Shown: in pieces, positions 25,914 through 34,107 of the stretch
How the letters are laid out: every line of letters starts with the position of its first letter
Position numbering within the stretch: position 1 is the first letter of the stretch
Assembly (NCBI RefSeq): GCF_000238335.3
Contig: NZ_AHCB03000012.1
Coordinates: 434,001 to 498,000 of the forward strand
Direction: 5' to 3'
From: Pseudoalteromonas marina
GTDB lineage: Bacteria > Pseudomonadota > Gammaproteobacteria > Enterobacterales > Alteromonadaceae
DNA length: 64,000 nt
Translations under genes and position numbers: made by a program
Notes under the pieces: generated by a model
Database searches by the model: none
What the model was told of the DNA's origin: nothing
What the model saw: only the letters and a program-made list of their open reading frames with translations

Positions 25914-27506
25914 TTATTTAGAGCCCGCAAGTGGGGTAGCTAAGTACGGAAAGGTTGAGTCCATCATTGTTGCATCAACAGGTGCGCCATCGGTAAATGG
26001 TACTGTACCAACGCTTGCATCTTCGGGAGTACACAAGCCTAGGTCAGTATCTTCGCCTGCAACAGGAATAGGATGACATAAACGACCCATTACTACGCGC
26101 AGAGCAATATCAACAACATCATCGCCAGGGCGTCGGCCATTTGGAAAGCCAGCTAAATCGTTTCCTGCAACACCAAATGCAGACTGCTCACTTTGCGCTG
26201 TTGCCGCGATGTTTGTGTTTAAACGAAGCATTTCAGAGGGAGTGACGGTTGCTTGTTGATTAACACCAGCAAAACCTGTTAAAAATGCAGTAATTAAATC
26301 GGTACGAGGAAAGTTTGTTGGGGCTAATGTTTCGAGGTTAGCGCCAAGTGTCGTATTAACAGCATCCTTGAATAAAATATTTAAAAGTTCAGGAAGGGCT
26401 GGGTGAGATACATAATCTAAAAACTGTCCATCGTCTTTGGGATGTGCTGTAGAGAAAGTATCCTTATCCTTTATGCCAATAACAAGCTCATTAACAAGTG
26501 GATTACCCAAACGCGATACTTGAGTAAGTGCACCACCATTAACTGCATTATTAGCAAATTTAGCATTCGGGTTTAGTATGCGAGCTTGTGGTAAACTTGC
26601 AGTGGTCCACGAACCAATAACGCCATTACCTTCGCCTACAATACAGCTTTTTGGTACTTCAATAGCAATTGATGTCACATTTTTATCTGCAAGATCGTCA
26701 TTGTCAGCCGATTGGGTAATACCTCCAGGGAAGCCACCTGAATCACCAGCACCCGGAGCGCTGTCGCCCTCTACCGGTACGTAGTTTACTAAATCGAACG
26801 TTTTACCAAGGTTAACGACAAACGCATCTTTTCTTTGGCCAACAAATACTTGTGCCATGCTTTCACAACCTGGGATTGACACATTATATACAAATTGATC
26901 TGCGTAAGTTTGATAGTCAGCTTTAGAGGTAAATGTTTTATTACCAATATAATCAAGTGGCTTACTGAATGTTGATGTGCCCGTAGTGGTATTATTTAAT
27001 GAGGTTGCAACACCTGTGCGCTGCGGCCCATTAATCATACTCAGAGTATATGATTCACTGAAATTAGTTGCGCTATTATCACCGGCTGATACACCACCCA
27101 CATTTTTAAGTGGCACAGAAACAGTACGCTGGTTGCCTTCTGGGCCTACAGCTAATTGCACACCTTGATTATCGTTTGGTAGCATGCTTTGAAAATCAAA
27201 TGCAAAAGTAATGTCTTCAACGGCATCGCCATCGTTATCTATGTGTATGCTGTAAGTTGCATCTGGGTCCATTGCAAAATAATTAGGGCCGCCGTAGGCA
27301 TCCTGTAATGGAATATAGTTTGCAATTAGTGTGACGTACTCTTCTTTTCCTTGTTCATAGCTATTAAATACATAAAAGTCGGTAGAATCTAAGGTCGGAA
27401 AGCGACTAATATTTGGCGCTTCTCGGTGACTTGATGCGTTACTTGGTGCGCTAATAAAAGTGCTACATATTACTACTGCGAGTATTGATGGTGTTAAAGC
27501 TTTCAT
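25914..27506 (-). CDS. DUF4331 exported protein
   Basis: 530 residues with a signal peptide (1-24, cleavage near SNA). The mature protein starts SSHREAPNISRFPTLDSTDFYVFNSY, the hallmark of DUF4331, and contains further family blocks such as GGPNYFAMDPDATYSIHIDNDGD and NPLVNELVIGIKDKD. The function of the family is unknown. It is first in an operon with the cadherin-like lipoprotein, the TPR protein and the HupE protein. Its promoter (27546-27581) matches that of the ECF sigma gene, so it is probably a direct target of that sigma factor. Confidence 0.88.
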   Translation of the reverse strand: MKALTPSILAVVICSTFISAPSNASSHREAPNISRFPTLDSTDFYVFNSYEQGKEEYVTLIANYIPLQDAYGGPNYFAMDPDATYSIHIDNDGDAVEDITFAFDFQSMLPNDNQGVQLAVGPEGNQRTVSVPLKNVGGVSAGDNSATNFSESYTLSMINGPQRTGVATSLNNTTTGTSTFSKPLDYIGNKTFTSKADYQTYADQFVYNVSIPGCESMAQVFVGQRKDAFVVNLGKTFDLVNYVPVEGDSAPGAGDSGGFPGGITQSADNDDLADKNVTSIAIEVPKSCIVGEGNGVIGSWTTASLPQARILNPNAKFANNAVNGGALTQVSRLGNPLVNELVIGIKDKDTFSTAHPKDDGQFLDYVSHPALPELLNILFKDAVNTTLGANLETLAPTNFPRTDLITAFLTGFAGVNQQATVTPSEMLRLNTNIAATAQSEQSAFGVAGNDLAGFPNGRRPGDDVVDIALRVVMGRLCHPIPVAGEDTDLGLCTPEDASVGTVPFTDGAPVDATMMDSTFPYLATPLAGSK

Positions 27507-27545
27507 GACTTTTTCCTTTAGTTTTAAATAGAAGTCATAGCTAAT

Positions 27546-27581
27546 AACGGGGGGGAATTTAGATTGGATGCAAAAAAGTTA
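27546..27581 (-). promoter_or_regulatory. Predicted ECF-sigma promoter of the DUF4331 operon
   Basis: Read on the minus strand: TAACTTTTTTGCATCC, a 16-base spacer, then CGTT. The -35 element TGCATCC is at 27566-27572 and the -10 element at 27546-27549. The 18 bases 27564-27581 are identical to 28889-28906 in front of the sigma gene, with the same spacer length there. It leaves a leader of about 30-35 bases before the DUF4331 ATG. Confidence 0.8.
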
Positions 27582-27591
27582 CATTTTATTT

Positions 27592-27624
27592 AAATAAAAA
27601 ATGGCTGCTTATATAAGCAGCCAT
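27592..27624 (-). terminator. Terminator of the sigma/anti-sigma operon
   Basis: Stem ATGGCTGCTTA with its complement around a short loop (27601-27623), followed on the minus strand by TTTTTTATTT. It lies right after the anti-sigma stop codon at 27633 and separates this operon from the DUF4331 operon. Confidence 0.88.
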
Positions 27625-27632
27625 ACAAGTGG

Positions 27633-28316
27633 TTAAAGTAACACGAGTTCGGTTGTATAAAGTACCTCGGTAGGTAAGCCGTTTGGCGAACCACCTAAAG
27701 GCTCTAAACTGACTGCTAGTAGTGAGATATCGTCAGCGTTAAAGCGTTTATCTTTTAGCAAAAATTTACCGCCTTGTTTAGGTAATATACCCAACGAAAC
27801 AGGTAAATCTTGCCCTTTTAAGATCATCCATAGTTGATAATCTTTATCTCTTTGGGCAACTAATTGACTACTGGCTTTAATAGTTAATGCATCTTCGTTT
27901 ACTTCAATAAACCATAAAGACTGTTTATCTTGGTTTTGCACGAGTGCAATTTGCTGATATTGCGACACTTCTTTGGCCGGTTGAATGACTAAAAATGCCA
28001 ACACAATACACGCGGCGGTGGCTATAAACGACCATGTCTGCCAAATCGACGGCTTAGTTTGCACCACTGTTTGACTAGGCACTGTTTTTGACTCAATACC
28101 TTGCAAAATGTTTTCCCAAACAGAATCGCTAGGTGCTTGTGGTGTAATTGCACTTGCTAGATTATTAAGGTTTTGCTCCCACATAAAAATTGCCTCACGT
28201 GCTTTGCTTGAGCTAAGTAACAAGCGCTGAAAACGTTTTCGTGCCAGCCCCTTGAGTGTGCCAAGTACATATTGTCCTGCTAGCGCGTCTAATAGCTCGG
28301 GTTTTGTATAATTCAT
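27633..28316 (-). CDS. RskA-type anti-sigma factor
   Basis: 227 residues from ATG at 28316, which overlaps the sigma stop as ATGA. Residues 1-90 form the cytoplasmic sigma-binding zinc-less domain (LLDALAGQYVLGTLKGLARKRF), then one membrane segment at about 100-120 (WSFIATAACIVLAFLVI), then a periplasmic part with the RskA closing motif SLEPLGGSPNGLPTEVLY. It should hold the ECF factor inactive until a signal triggers release, often by proteolysis. The signal is unknown. Confidence 0.88.
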   Translation of the reverse strand: MNYTKPELLDALAGQYVLGTLKGLARKRFQRLLLSSSKAREAIFMWEQNLNNLASAITPQAPSDSVWENILQGIESKTVPSQTVVQTKPSIWQTWSFIATAACIVLAFLVIQPAKEVSQYQQIALVQNQDKQSLWFIEVNEDALTIKASSQLVAQRDKDYQLWMILKGQDLPVSLGILPKQGGKFLLKDKRFNADDISLLAVSLEPLGGSPNGLPTEVLYTTELVLL

Positions 28317-28837
28317 AATGTTAAACACCTCTGAAGTTGTGTAAGCCCGCGTCTGATCCAGCTTTTAACTGTGCCTAATGGCGACTCTATATGGTCTACT
28401 AGCTCGCTGTGACTAAGCCCCTTATAGTAAGCTAAATGAATGGCCTGCTTTTGCTGGGGTTCAAGCTGCTCTATACAGTTTACTAATTTAGTATTTTCGT
28501 CATAGTTGACATCGACGCTCTGAATATCAAAGTCATCATCTCCCATTGTTTGCTCTTTTCTTACTTTGTTGTAACGCAACGCATCCAGACTTCTATACCT
28601 TACTATACCTATCATCCAGCTTATGACAGTGCCTTTAGAAGCATTGTATTCTGAGGCGTTATGCCATATTTTAATGAAGGCGTCTTGCAGTACTTCTTCG
28701 GCATGGGCTCGGTTAGAAAGCATATTTAAGCTAATGGCAAAAAGCTTTCCGCTTGTTTGTTGGTACAAGGTTGAAAATGCATGCTTATCGCCTTGCGACG
28801 TATCGTATAACAAAGACAGTAAATTATCGTTTTCCAT
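28313..28837 (-). CDS. ECF RNA polymerase sigma factor
   Basis: 174 residues with region 2 (about 15-85: FSTLYQQTSGKLFAISLNM, AEEVLQDAFIKIWHNA and VISWMIGIVRYRSLDALR) and region 4 (about 120-172: LEPQQKQAIHLAYYKGLSHSELVDH, then SPLGTVKSWIRRGLTQL). It is encoded with its RskA-type anti-sigma (ATGA overlap), the arrangement of SigK/RskA pairs. SigK-type factors are reported to use a CATCC -35 element, which fits the TGCATCC found here and in front of DUF4331. The factor should therefore control itself and that operon. Confidence 0.93.
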   Translation of the reverse strand: MENDNLLSLLYDTSQGDKHAFSTLYQQTSGKLFAISLNMLSNRAHAEEVLQDAFIKIWHNASEYNASKGTVISWMIGIVRYRSLDALRYNKVRKEQTMGDDDFDIQSVDVNYDENTKLVNCIEQLEPQQKQAIHLAYYKGLSHSELVDHIESPLGTVKSWIRRGLTQLQRCLTL

Positions 28838-29346
28838 AAATATCCTATTTATTTTTATTCTCTTTTTAAAAACGGTTGAGGTTAGAACTTGGATGCAAAA
28901 AAGTTAAGTAGCTTGCAACAGTATACTTTTTGCTCTTTTTTGCAATGACTATCTGTGGTTTATTATTAGGTATAATTCTGTGAGTTCAAAAACTATATTA
29001 GACAAAAGCATCTGTAATGGTTGAGCCGATTTTTGTTTATAGCAGAGTCGCTACGCTAAATTACACTTAAAATAAATTAGCTTAGTGAGTCAGGTTCACT
29101 AATATGGAACTAAGACTTAGTGAGTTTCTACTTTGATACGTGTGAAAAATTAACACACCCATTGTGTAAAAAGAGCAAAGTCGATACAACCCAAAAAATA
29201 TGATATTTAAATAGCTATTAAATATCAATAGCATAAATAAAAAGTGGTGCCGTACGCTTTACCGTTTTGTGGCTTGTAAATTGCAAGCACAATAATAAAA
29301 GCTGTTTGTTAATTAATGAATAGCAATAAATATAAATGGAGATTTT
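28838..29346. other. Divergent intergenic region, sigma gene / phosphatase-kinase gene
   Basis: 509 bases without a credible gene. The left part has the ECF promoter (28871-28906). In the middle are two direct copies of CTTAGTGAGT (29081-29090 and 29116-29125) flanking TTCACTAA, giving a weak inverted arrangement. The remainder is AT-rich, with a small CTTGTAAATTGCAAG hairpin near 29274. GGAG at 29338 is the ribosome site of the plus-strand gene. Confidence 0.5.
28871..28906 (-). promoter_or_regulatory. Predicted autoregulated promoter of the ECF sigma gene
   Basis: Minus strand: TAACTTTTTTGCATCC, 16 bases, CGTT. The -35 element is at 28891-28897 and the -10 element at 28871-28874. Eighteen bases (28889-28906) are identical to the DUF4331 promoter. 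The spacer sequences differ while the length is kept, as expected for a true promoter pair rather than a simple duplication. Confidence 0.8.
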
Positions 29347-30966
29347 ATGTGGGCTGCAATTAGTTATTTGATATTAGCGTGTGTACTTATTTTTATAGGG
29401 TGGGAAATACATTCAATTTATTTTTCGTTATTTTTTTACTGGACCGCGCTATCACTGTCATTGGTCAGTGGGGCATACATTTTTAATATAGGTAAAATTT
29501 TCAGAAAGCGAGAAAACGGCGTTATTCCATTTTACATACGCTGGGCGTTTATTCCTTTTTTATTGGGGGCGCAAGTGTACAACGCGTGGTCGCGTAAGCA
29601 TGATAAAGTGCCACCAATTCAGCAAATTAACGATAACCTTTTTTTAGCATGCCGCTTATTTCCCTCGGATATAGACACGTTAAAAAGCAATAATATTACC
29701 GCTATATTAGATGTTACTTGTGAGTTTGACGGTTTAGAGTGGAGCTCGACACAAGAGCGTATTAACTACTTAAATATTCCAGTACTTGACCATAGCGTTC
29801 CAACACGCTCTCAGCTTAACCAGGCAATAAATTGGATTCATCATCAAATCCAAAAAAACAATAAAGTGGTTGTGCATTGTGCGTTGGGTCGCGGTCGTTC
29901 AGTGTTTGTAATGGCTGCTTACTTACTTAGTCAAAATAAACATGCCAATGTGCATGATGTGCTTGCCCAAATTAAAGAAACACGTGAAACCGCTAATCTA
30001 AATAAACGCCAACTGCGCCACCTAGCAAAGCGACATAAAAGTGGCGAACTAGTAATTAAAAATCGTGCATTTTTAATTGCAAATCCCGTATCGGGTACAA
30101 AAATATGGCAAGAAAAAGAACAATTTATAATTGCCCGTTTGTCTACTTATTACGATTTAACCGTAATGACCACAAGTCCTGACATTAACGGGATAGAGCT
30201 TGCCAAACAAGCGATTACAGAAAAGCCTGATATTGTTATTGCTTGCGGTGGCGATGGAACAGTAGCGGAAGTTGCGAGCGTATTAGTTAATACACCCTGT
30301 AAGTTAGGTATTATTCCGCTCGGGACTGCTAATGCGCTTGCTCACGTTTTAATGGGAATAAGTTCAAAATTTATACCTGTAGAGCAAGCGTGTGATTTAA
30401 TTATTGATGGTCAATCTACGTTAATAGATACGGCATATTGTAATGACGATTTAATGCTACTTTTAGCCGGGATAGGTTTTGAACATGCAATGATTGAAAA
30501 AGCTGACCGCGAATTTAAAAATAAATTTGGGCAACTCGCTTATTTAACAGGATTTTTTCAGGCGTTTTCGGAACAAAAATCGCAACAGCTCAACGTAAAA
30601 TTGGACGATAACGACCCAATGATGATCACAACAAGCAGTTTTGTTGTTGCTAATGCAGCACCGTTTACAACGCTACTTGCTCAAGGGGGAGGGCAGCCTA
30701 ATCACAGTGATGGGCTACTTGATATAAATTGGCTTATACCCAATAAAGAAAATTCCACTACGGTACTGAGTATTGCCGAGCTTATGTTTAGCAGCATAAC
30801 GCAAAGCCATTTAGCCATTAATTCTCAACACACAAATGCTAAAAAAGTCGAAATATCTTCAGATAATGGGATTAAGTATGTCATTGATGGCGAGGTGAAA
30901 ACGGCTAATAGGCTTGTGATTGAAATACTGCCAGCATCGCTTAACGTGATCAGTAAAGAAATTTAG
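29347..30966 (+). CDS. Membrane dual-specificity phosphatase fused to a diacylglycerol kinase domain
   Basis: 539 residues. Two or three membrane segments (about 1-80) lead into a tyrosine/dual-specificity phosphatase domain (about 90-225) with the catalytic HCALGRGRS (177-185). A lipid kinase domain follows (about 240-535): LIANPVSGTK, the nucleotide loop ACGGDGTVAEV and PLGTANALA. It may turn over phosphatidyl lipids at the inner membrane, combining removal and addition of phosphate. GGAG precedes the ATG. It is monocistronic. Confidence 0.88.
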   Translation: MWAAISYLILACVLIFIGWEIHSIYFSLFFYWTALSLSLVSGAYIFNIGKIFRKRENGVIPFYIRWAFIPFLLGAQVYNAWSRKHDKVPPIQQINDNLFLACRLFPSDIDTLKSNNITAILDVTCEFDGLEWSSTQERINYLNIPVLDHSVPTRSQLNQAINWIHHQIQKNNKVVVHCALGRGRSVFVMAAYLLSQNKHANVHDVLAQIKETRETANLNKRQLRHLAKRHKSGELVIKNRAFLIANPVSGTKIWQEKEQFIIARLSTYYDLTVMTTSPDINGIELAKQAITEKPDIVIACGGDGTVAEVASVLVNTPCKLGIIPLGTANALAHVLMGISSKFIPVEQACDLIIDGQSTLIDTAYCNDDLMLLLAGIGFEHAMIEKADREFKNKFGQLAYLTGFFQAFSEQKSQQLNVKLDDNDPMMITTSSFVVANAAPFTTLLAQGGGQPNHSDGLLDINWLIPNKENSTTVLSIAELMFSSITQSHLAINSQHTNAKKVEISSDNGIKYVIDGEVKTANRLVIEILPASLNVISKEI

Positions 30967-30980
30967 CAAAACTAAAATAT

Positions 30981-31012
30981 AAAGGCGCATTAAACTGCGC
31001 CTTTCTTTATAT
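30981..31012. terminator. Bidirectional terminator between the phosphatase-kinase and VF530 genes
   Basis: Nine-base stem AAAGGCGCA (30981-30989) with TGCGCCTTT (30996-31004), loop TTAAAC, followed by a T-rich run; lies between convergent genes. Confidence 0.88.
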
Positions 31013-31014
31013 TT

Positions 31015-31329
31015 TTACTTTTTTATTGATGGCCAAACAAAGTCAGTTGTATCTGGAGCCTTGTTTGTTGTTTTACGAGGCGCACTTTTTGGTTTACGAA
31101 GTGGTTTGTTATTTATTGTATGAATATATAACGCTTCAACTTTGTCTCTGGCCCAAGGGGTTTTGCGTAAAAATTTTAAGCTAGATTTTATGCTTGGTGC
31201 ATCCGTAAAACACTTAATTTTTACTTGTTCGCCCAGCGTTTTCCAGCCAAGTCTCTGCTCTAACTCGACCAATATTTGTTCTAGTGTGATCCCATGTAGT
31301 GGGTTTTTAGGTTGATTATCCATAGCCAT
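31015..31329 (-). CDS. VF530 family (DUF2132) protein
   Basis: 104 residues. The conserved core [21 protein letters not shown], then [22 protein letters not shown] and KVEALYI is the signature of the VF530/DUF2132 family, small basic proteins thought to bind DNA. The C-terminal 30 residues are lysine- and proline-rich and variable. Two start codons (31329 and 31323) are possible; neither has a strong ribosome site. Confidence 0.85.
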   Translation of the reverse strand: MAMDNQPKNPLHGITLEQILVELEQRLGWKTLGEQVKIKCFTDAPSIKSSLKFLRKTPWARDKVEALYIHTINNKPLRKPKSAPRKTTNKAPDTTDFVWPSIKK

Positions 31330-31377
31330 ACTGCTTATTTAAACTGTGCTTATTGTAGCTTAAATACAATAAGCAGG

Positions 31378-31680
31378 CTATTTCACTGTAATCTTTTTAG
31401 GTCGATTTGGGTAAATAACTTTCCCTTGCTCATTGAGCTTAAGCCACATTAATGCGCTATTGCTTTGGTTGGGGTTTTTGGCACCGCACAGTAAATTGAA
31501 CGTATCAACGCTAATTAATGCGCCTTCACTATAGCGTTTGTCGTCGTACCAACACATTGTTTGGTGCTGATTTAACTGACTTGCGTTCACAAAAGTGCGG
31601 CTGTTATGCGGCTCGGCATTACAAAATAACGAGAGTGATAAGCTTAAAAAACAGGCGGATAGAATTATTAATGGGCGCAT
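31378..31680 (-). CDS. DUF1496-like exported protein
   Basis: 100 residues with a signal peptide (MRPLIILSACFLSLSLSLFCNA). The mature part holds MCWYDDKRYSEGALISVDTF and a second cysteine in LLCGAK, resembling the DUF1496 (YnjH) pattern CxYxxKxYSxGA...LxC, in which the two cysteines may form a disulfide. Role unknown. GGAG in the leader supports the ATG at 31680. Confidence 0.65.
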   Translation of the reverse strand: MRPLIILSACFLSLSLSLFCNAEPHNSRTFVNASQLNQHQTMCWYDDKRYSEGALISVDTFNLLCGAKNPNQSNSALMWLKLNEQGKVIYPNRPKKITVK

Positions 31681-31786
31681 AATATTCTCCTACAATTGAC
31701 TTTAAAAATAGTACGTAATACTAAAAAACATGCTAGTGTAATATTACACACTAAAAAATAAACAGAACAATAAAAGGTACACACAC

Positions 31787-32020
31787 ATGAAATTTAATCA
31801 GCTGATGATAGATGAATTCACATTACTTGCAAAGTTTCCGCTTGATAGCAAAATGCAGGGTATCAAATTACATTCTGACGCAGAAGCAAGCTTGATAGAA
31901 GCAGCACAACGATTATTCGATAAAGGCGTTATAGATAGCCCAGATGGCGGTTACTTAACGGATTTGGGGTTAGATTTAATTGAGCACGTTACGATTATTC
32001 ATAGCGCGCTCAAAAGTTAA
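31787..32020 (+). CDS. TIGR02647 family small protein
   Basis: 77 residues. The start MKFNQLMIDEFTLLAKFPLDS, the middle GIKLHSDAEASLIEAAQRLFDKGVI and the end DGGYLTDLGLDLIEH match the TIGR02647 family found in Pseudomonas, Vibrio and relatives. It is predicted to be a helical cytoplasmic protein with winged-helix features, function unknown. It is convergent with maiA, with only 12 bases between the stop codons. Confidence 0.85.
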   Translation: MKFNQLMIDEFTLLAKFPLDSKMQGIKLHSDAEASLIEAAQRLFDKGVIDSPDGGYLTDLGLDLIEHVTIIHSALKS

Positions 32021-32032
32021 GCTCAACAGTAT

Positions 32033-32659
32033 TTAGGTCGCATCGGGTTGATTTTGCGGTGCGGCATCATTAAACGCAGCTAATTTATTACATCGTTCAT
32101 AAATAGCTGCAATTTTTGGATATCGACTCATATCCACGTTAAAACGAATAGCATTAAATACCTGAGGTACTAAGCAAACATCAGCAAGGCTTGGCTTGTT
32201 CCCAACACAGTAATCGTCGTCTCCAAGTAGTATTTCTATTTTATCAAAGCCTACTTCAACCCAATGTTTGTACCAGGTGTTTTTAGCATCATCGTCTACT
32301 TTTAATTCATTCGATAAATACTTAAGTACTCGCAAATTATTCACTGGGTGAATATCACACGCTATTGCAAAACTTAAGTTTCTTATTTGGGCTTTTTGCC
32401 AAGCAGAGCCGCTAATTAATGGTGACTGTGGGTATGTTTCATCAAGCCATTCTAAAATAGCTAATGATTGACCAAGTACACCTTCATCTGTTTCAAGGGC
32501 TGGTAAAAGCCCTTGCGGGTTTAGTGTTAGGTAACCTTCCTCAAGCTGCTCTGATTTTAAAAGATTTACAATTGCGAGCTCATGGTCAATTTTTTTTAGG
32601 TTTAACGCAATACGCACTCGGTATGCAGCTGATGAGCGAAAATAACTGTATAGCTTCAT
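32033..32659 (-). CDS. maiA: Maleylacetoacetate isomerase (zeta-class GST)
   Basis: 208 residues. The zeta-class glutathione site is YSYFRSSAAYRVRIALNLK at residues 4-22, followed by LNPQGLLPALETD and SLAILEWLDETYP in the thioredoxin-like half; the helical half has the CDIHPVNNLRVLKYL block. It isomerises maleylacetoacetate to fumarylacetoacetate in tyrosine and phenylalanine breakdown. It follows hmgA by two bases, so the two form one operon. No fumarylacetoacetase gene is present in the window. Confidence 0.94.
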   Translation of the reverse strand: MKLYSYFRSSAAYRVRIALNLKKIDHELAIVNLLKSEQLEEGYLTLNPQGLLPALETDEGVLGQSLAILEWLDETYPQSPLISGSAWQKAQIRNLSFAIACDIHPVNNLRVLKYLSNELKVDDDAKNTWYKHWVEVGFDKIEILLGDDDYCVGNKPSLADVCLVPQVFNAIRFNVDMSRYPKIAAIYERCNKLAAFNDAAPQNQPDAT

Positions 32660-32661
32660 AA

Positions 32662-33963
32662 TTAATCCTTGTTGGCTGAATAGTGTTTTTTAATTGTTCG
32701 CCAACAATCTGTGTAATTTGGTTGGCGCTCATTACCTTCTAATGCGTATTTAGTTGGTGAAATGACATAACGTGATTCAAACATAAACGCTAAGGTATTT
32801 TCGTATTTTTGTGGAACCAGTTCCGCATTAGATGCTTTTTCAAATACATCCGCTTCAGGTCCATGCGGAGACATACAATTATGTAAACTTGCGCCACCTG
32901 GCACAAAGCCATGCTCTTTTGCATCATATACACCTTCAATTAACCCCATAAATTCACTCATGATATTACGATGATAGTAGGGCGGACGAAACGTGTTTTC
33001 AGCAACCATCCAACGCGGTGGAAAAATAACAAAATCAACATTAGCCATTCCTTCAGTAGCTGATGGCGAGGTTAAAACGGTAAATATAGAAGGATCCGGA
33101 TGGTCAAAGCTTACTGTGTTCATTACATTAAATCGCGATAAATCGTATTTATAAGGCGCGCTATTACCTGTCCATGCAACAACATCGAAAGGGGAATGCT
33201 TAATCTCACAGCTGAATAAGTTGCCATTAAATTTTGACACCAGTTCAAAATCACCTTCTTTATCTTCAAAAGCTGCAACTGGGTATTGAAAGTCACGGTC
33301 GTTGGCATAGCCGTTTGCACCAACAGGGCCTCGCTCTGCAAGCTCCAAAGCATGACCATAGTTTTCGCAGATATAACCACGGGCCGTTGATTGTATTAAA
33401 TCAACAGAAAACTTCATCCCTCGGGGTATGACTGCAACTTCACCTGGTTTTACACAGAGCTTACCGCATTCTGTATGCAGGAGTAGCTCGCCTTGTTGGG
33501 GTACAAATAGCATTTCACCGTCAGCGTTGTAAAAGTAGCGATCGACCATAGACTTGTTAGCAACATAAACATGAATACCGATGCCAGATTGCCCATTAGC
33601 ACTGCCGTTAGCAGCCATTGTTATGAGTCCATCTAGAAAATCAGTTGGCTTTGTAGGAATTTCAACGGGGTTCCAGCGAAGCATAGTCGGAGGTGTTACG
33701 GCTTCAGTGATAGGCGCAGTTCGAATCAAGCCGTTATCAACAGCGGTGTAATCACCTTGCACTACCGAAGGGCGTAACCGGTACAGCCATGTTCTGCGAT
33801 TTGCGGCTCGTGGCGCGGTAAATGCTGTAGAGCTAAATTGTTCAGTGTAAAGATCGTACTTAACTTTTTGAGGAGTAAATTGCCCTATAGGCAAGGCACC
33901 GGGTAGCGCTTCGGTTTCAAATTCATTACCAAAACCGGTCATGTACTTTAACTGTTCTGCCAT
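32662..33963 (-). CDS. hmgA: Homogentisate 1,2-dioxygenase
   Basis: 433 residues, the family's normal length. It opens the ring of homogentisate with O2 to give maleylacetoacetate. Visible signatures: YMTGFGNEFETEALPGALP at the start, the FTAPRAANRRTWLYR block, GEVAVIPRGMKFSV in the cupin region, and the iron-site region YYHRNIMSEFMGL with the His and Glu ligands. CAGGAG stands nine bases before the ATG. The operon hmgA-maiA faces a MarR regulator with a clear palindrome between them. Confidence 0.97.
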   Translation of the reverse strand: MAEQLKYMTGFGNEFETEALPGALPIGQFTPQKVKYDLYTEQFSSTAFTAPRAANRRTWLYRLRPSVVQGDYTAVDNGLIRTAPITEAVTPPTMLRWNPVEIPTKPTDFLDGLITMAANGSANGQSGIGIHVYVANKSMVDRYFYNADGEMLFVPQQGELLLHTECGKLCVKPGEVAVIPRGMKFSVDLIQSTARGYICENYGHALELAERGPVGANGYANDRDFQYPVAAFEDKEGDFELVSKFNGNLFSCEIKHSPFDVVAWTGNSAPYKYDLSRFNVMNTVSFDHPDPSIFTVLTSPSATEGMANVDFVIFPPRWMVAENTFRPPYYHRNIMSEFMGLIEGVYDAKEHGFVPGGASLHNCMSPHGPEADVFEKASNAELVPQKYENTLAFMFESRYVISPTKYALEGNERQPNYTDCWRTIKKHYSANKD

Positions 33964-34017
33964 TACTGACTCCTGTGAGAGAAGGCTAGTTTTATGTTTT
34001 ATTTATTTAAGTTAAGA

Positions 34018-34035
34018 TACTCTCAAGTGAGAGTA
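34018..34035. promoter_or_regulatory. Probable MarR operator between hmgA and marR
   Basis: Perfect inverted repeat TACTCTCA-AG-TGAGAGTA. It is 55 bases upstream of the hmgA ATG and 73 bases upstream of the regulator ATG, central to the divergent promoters. Arm length and spacing fit a MarR dimer; binding is inferred. Confidence 0.65.
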
Positions 34036-34107
34036 ATTTCAAATTGCTCAATGAATGTGTATGTAAATATAAATGAACAGCTAGTAAACCTATTTAACGG
34101 GATAACA

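Noticed and set aside
29081..29125. Two direct copies of CTTAGTGAGT before the phosphatase-kinase gene as an operator
   Set aside because: Short, not symmetrically placed and with no matching regulator; too weak to list as a site.
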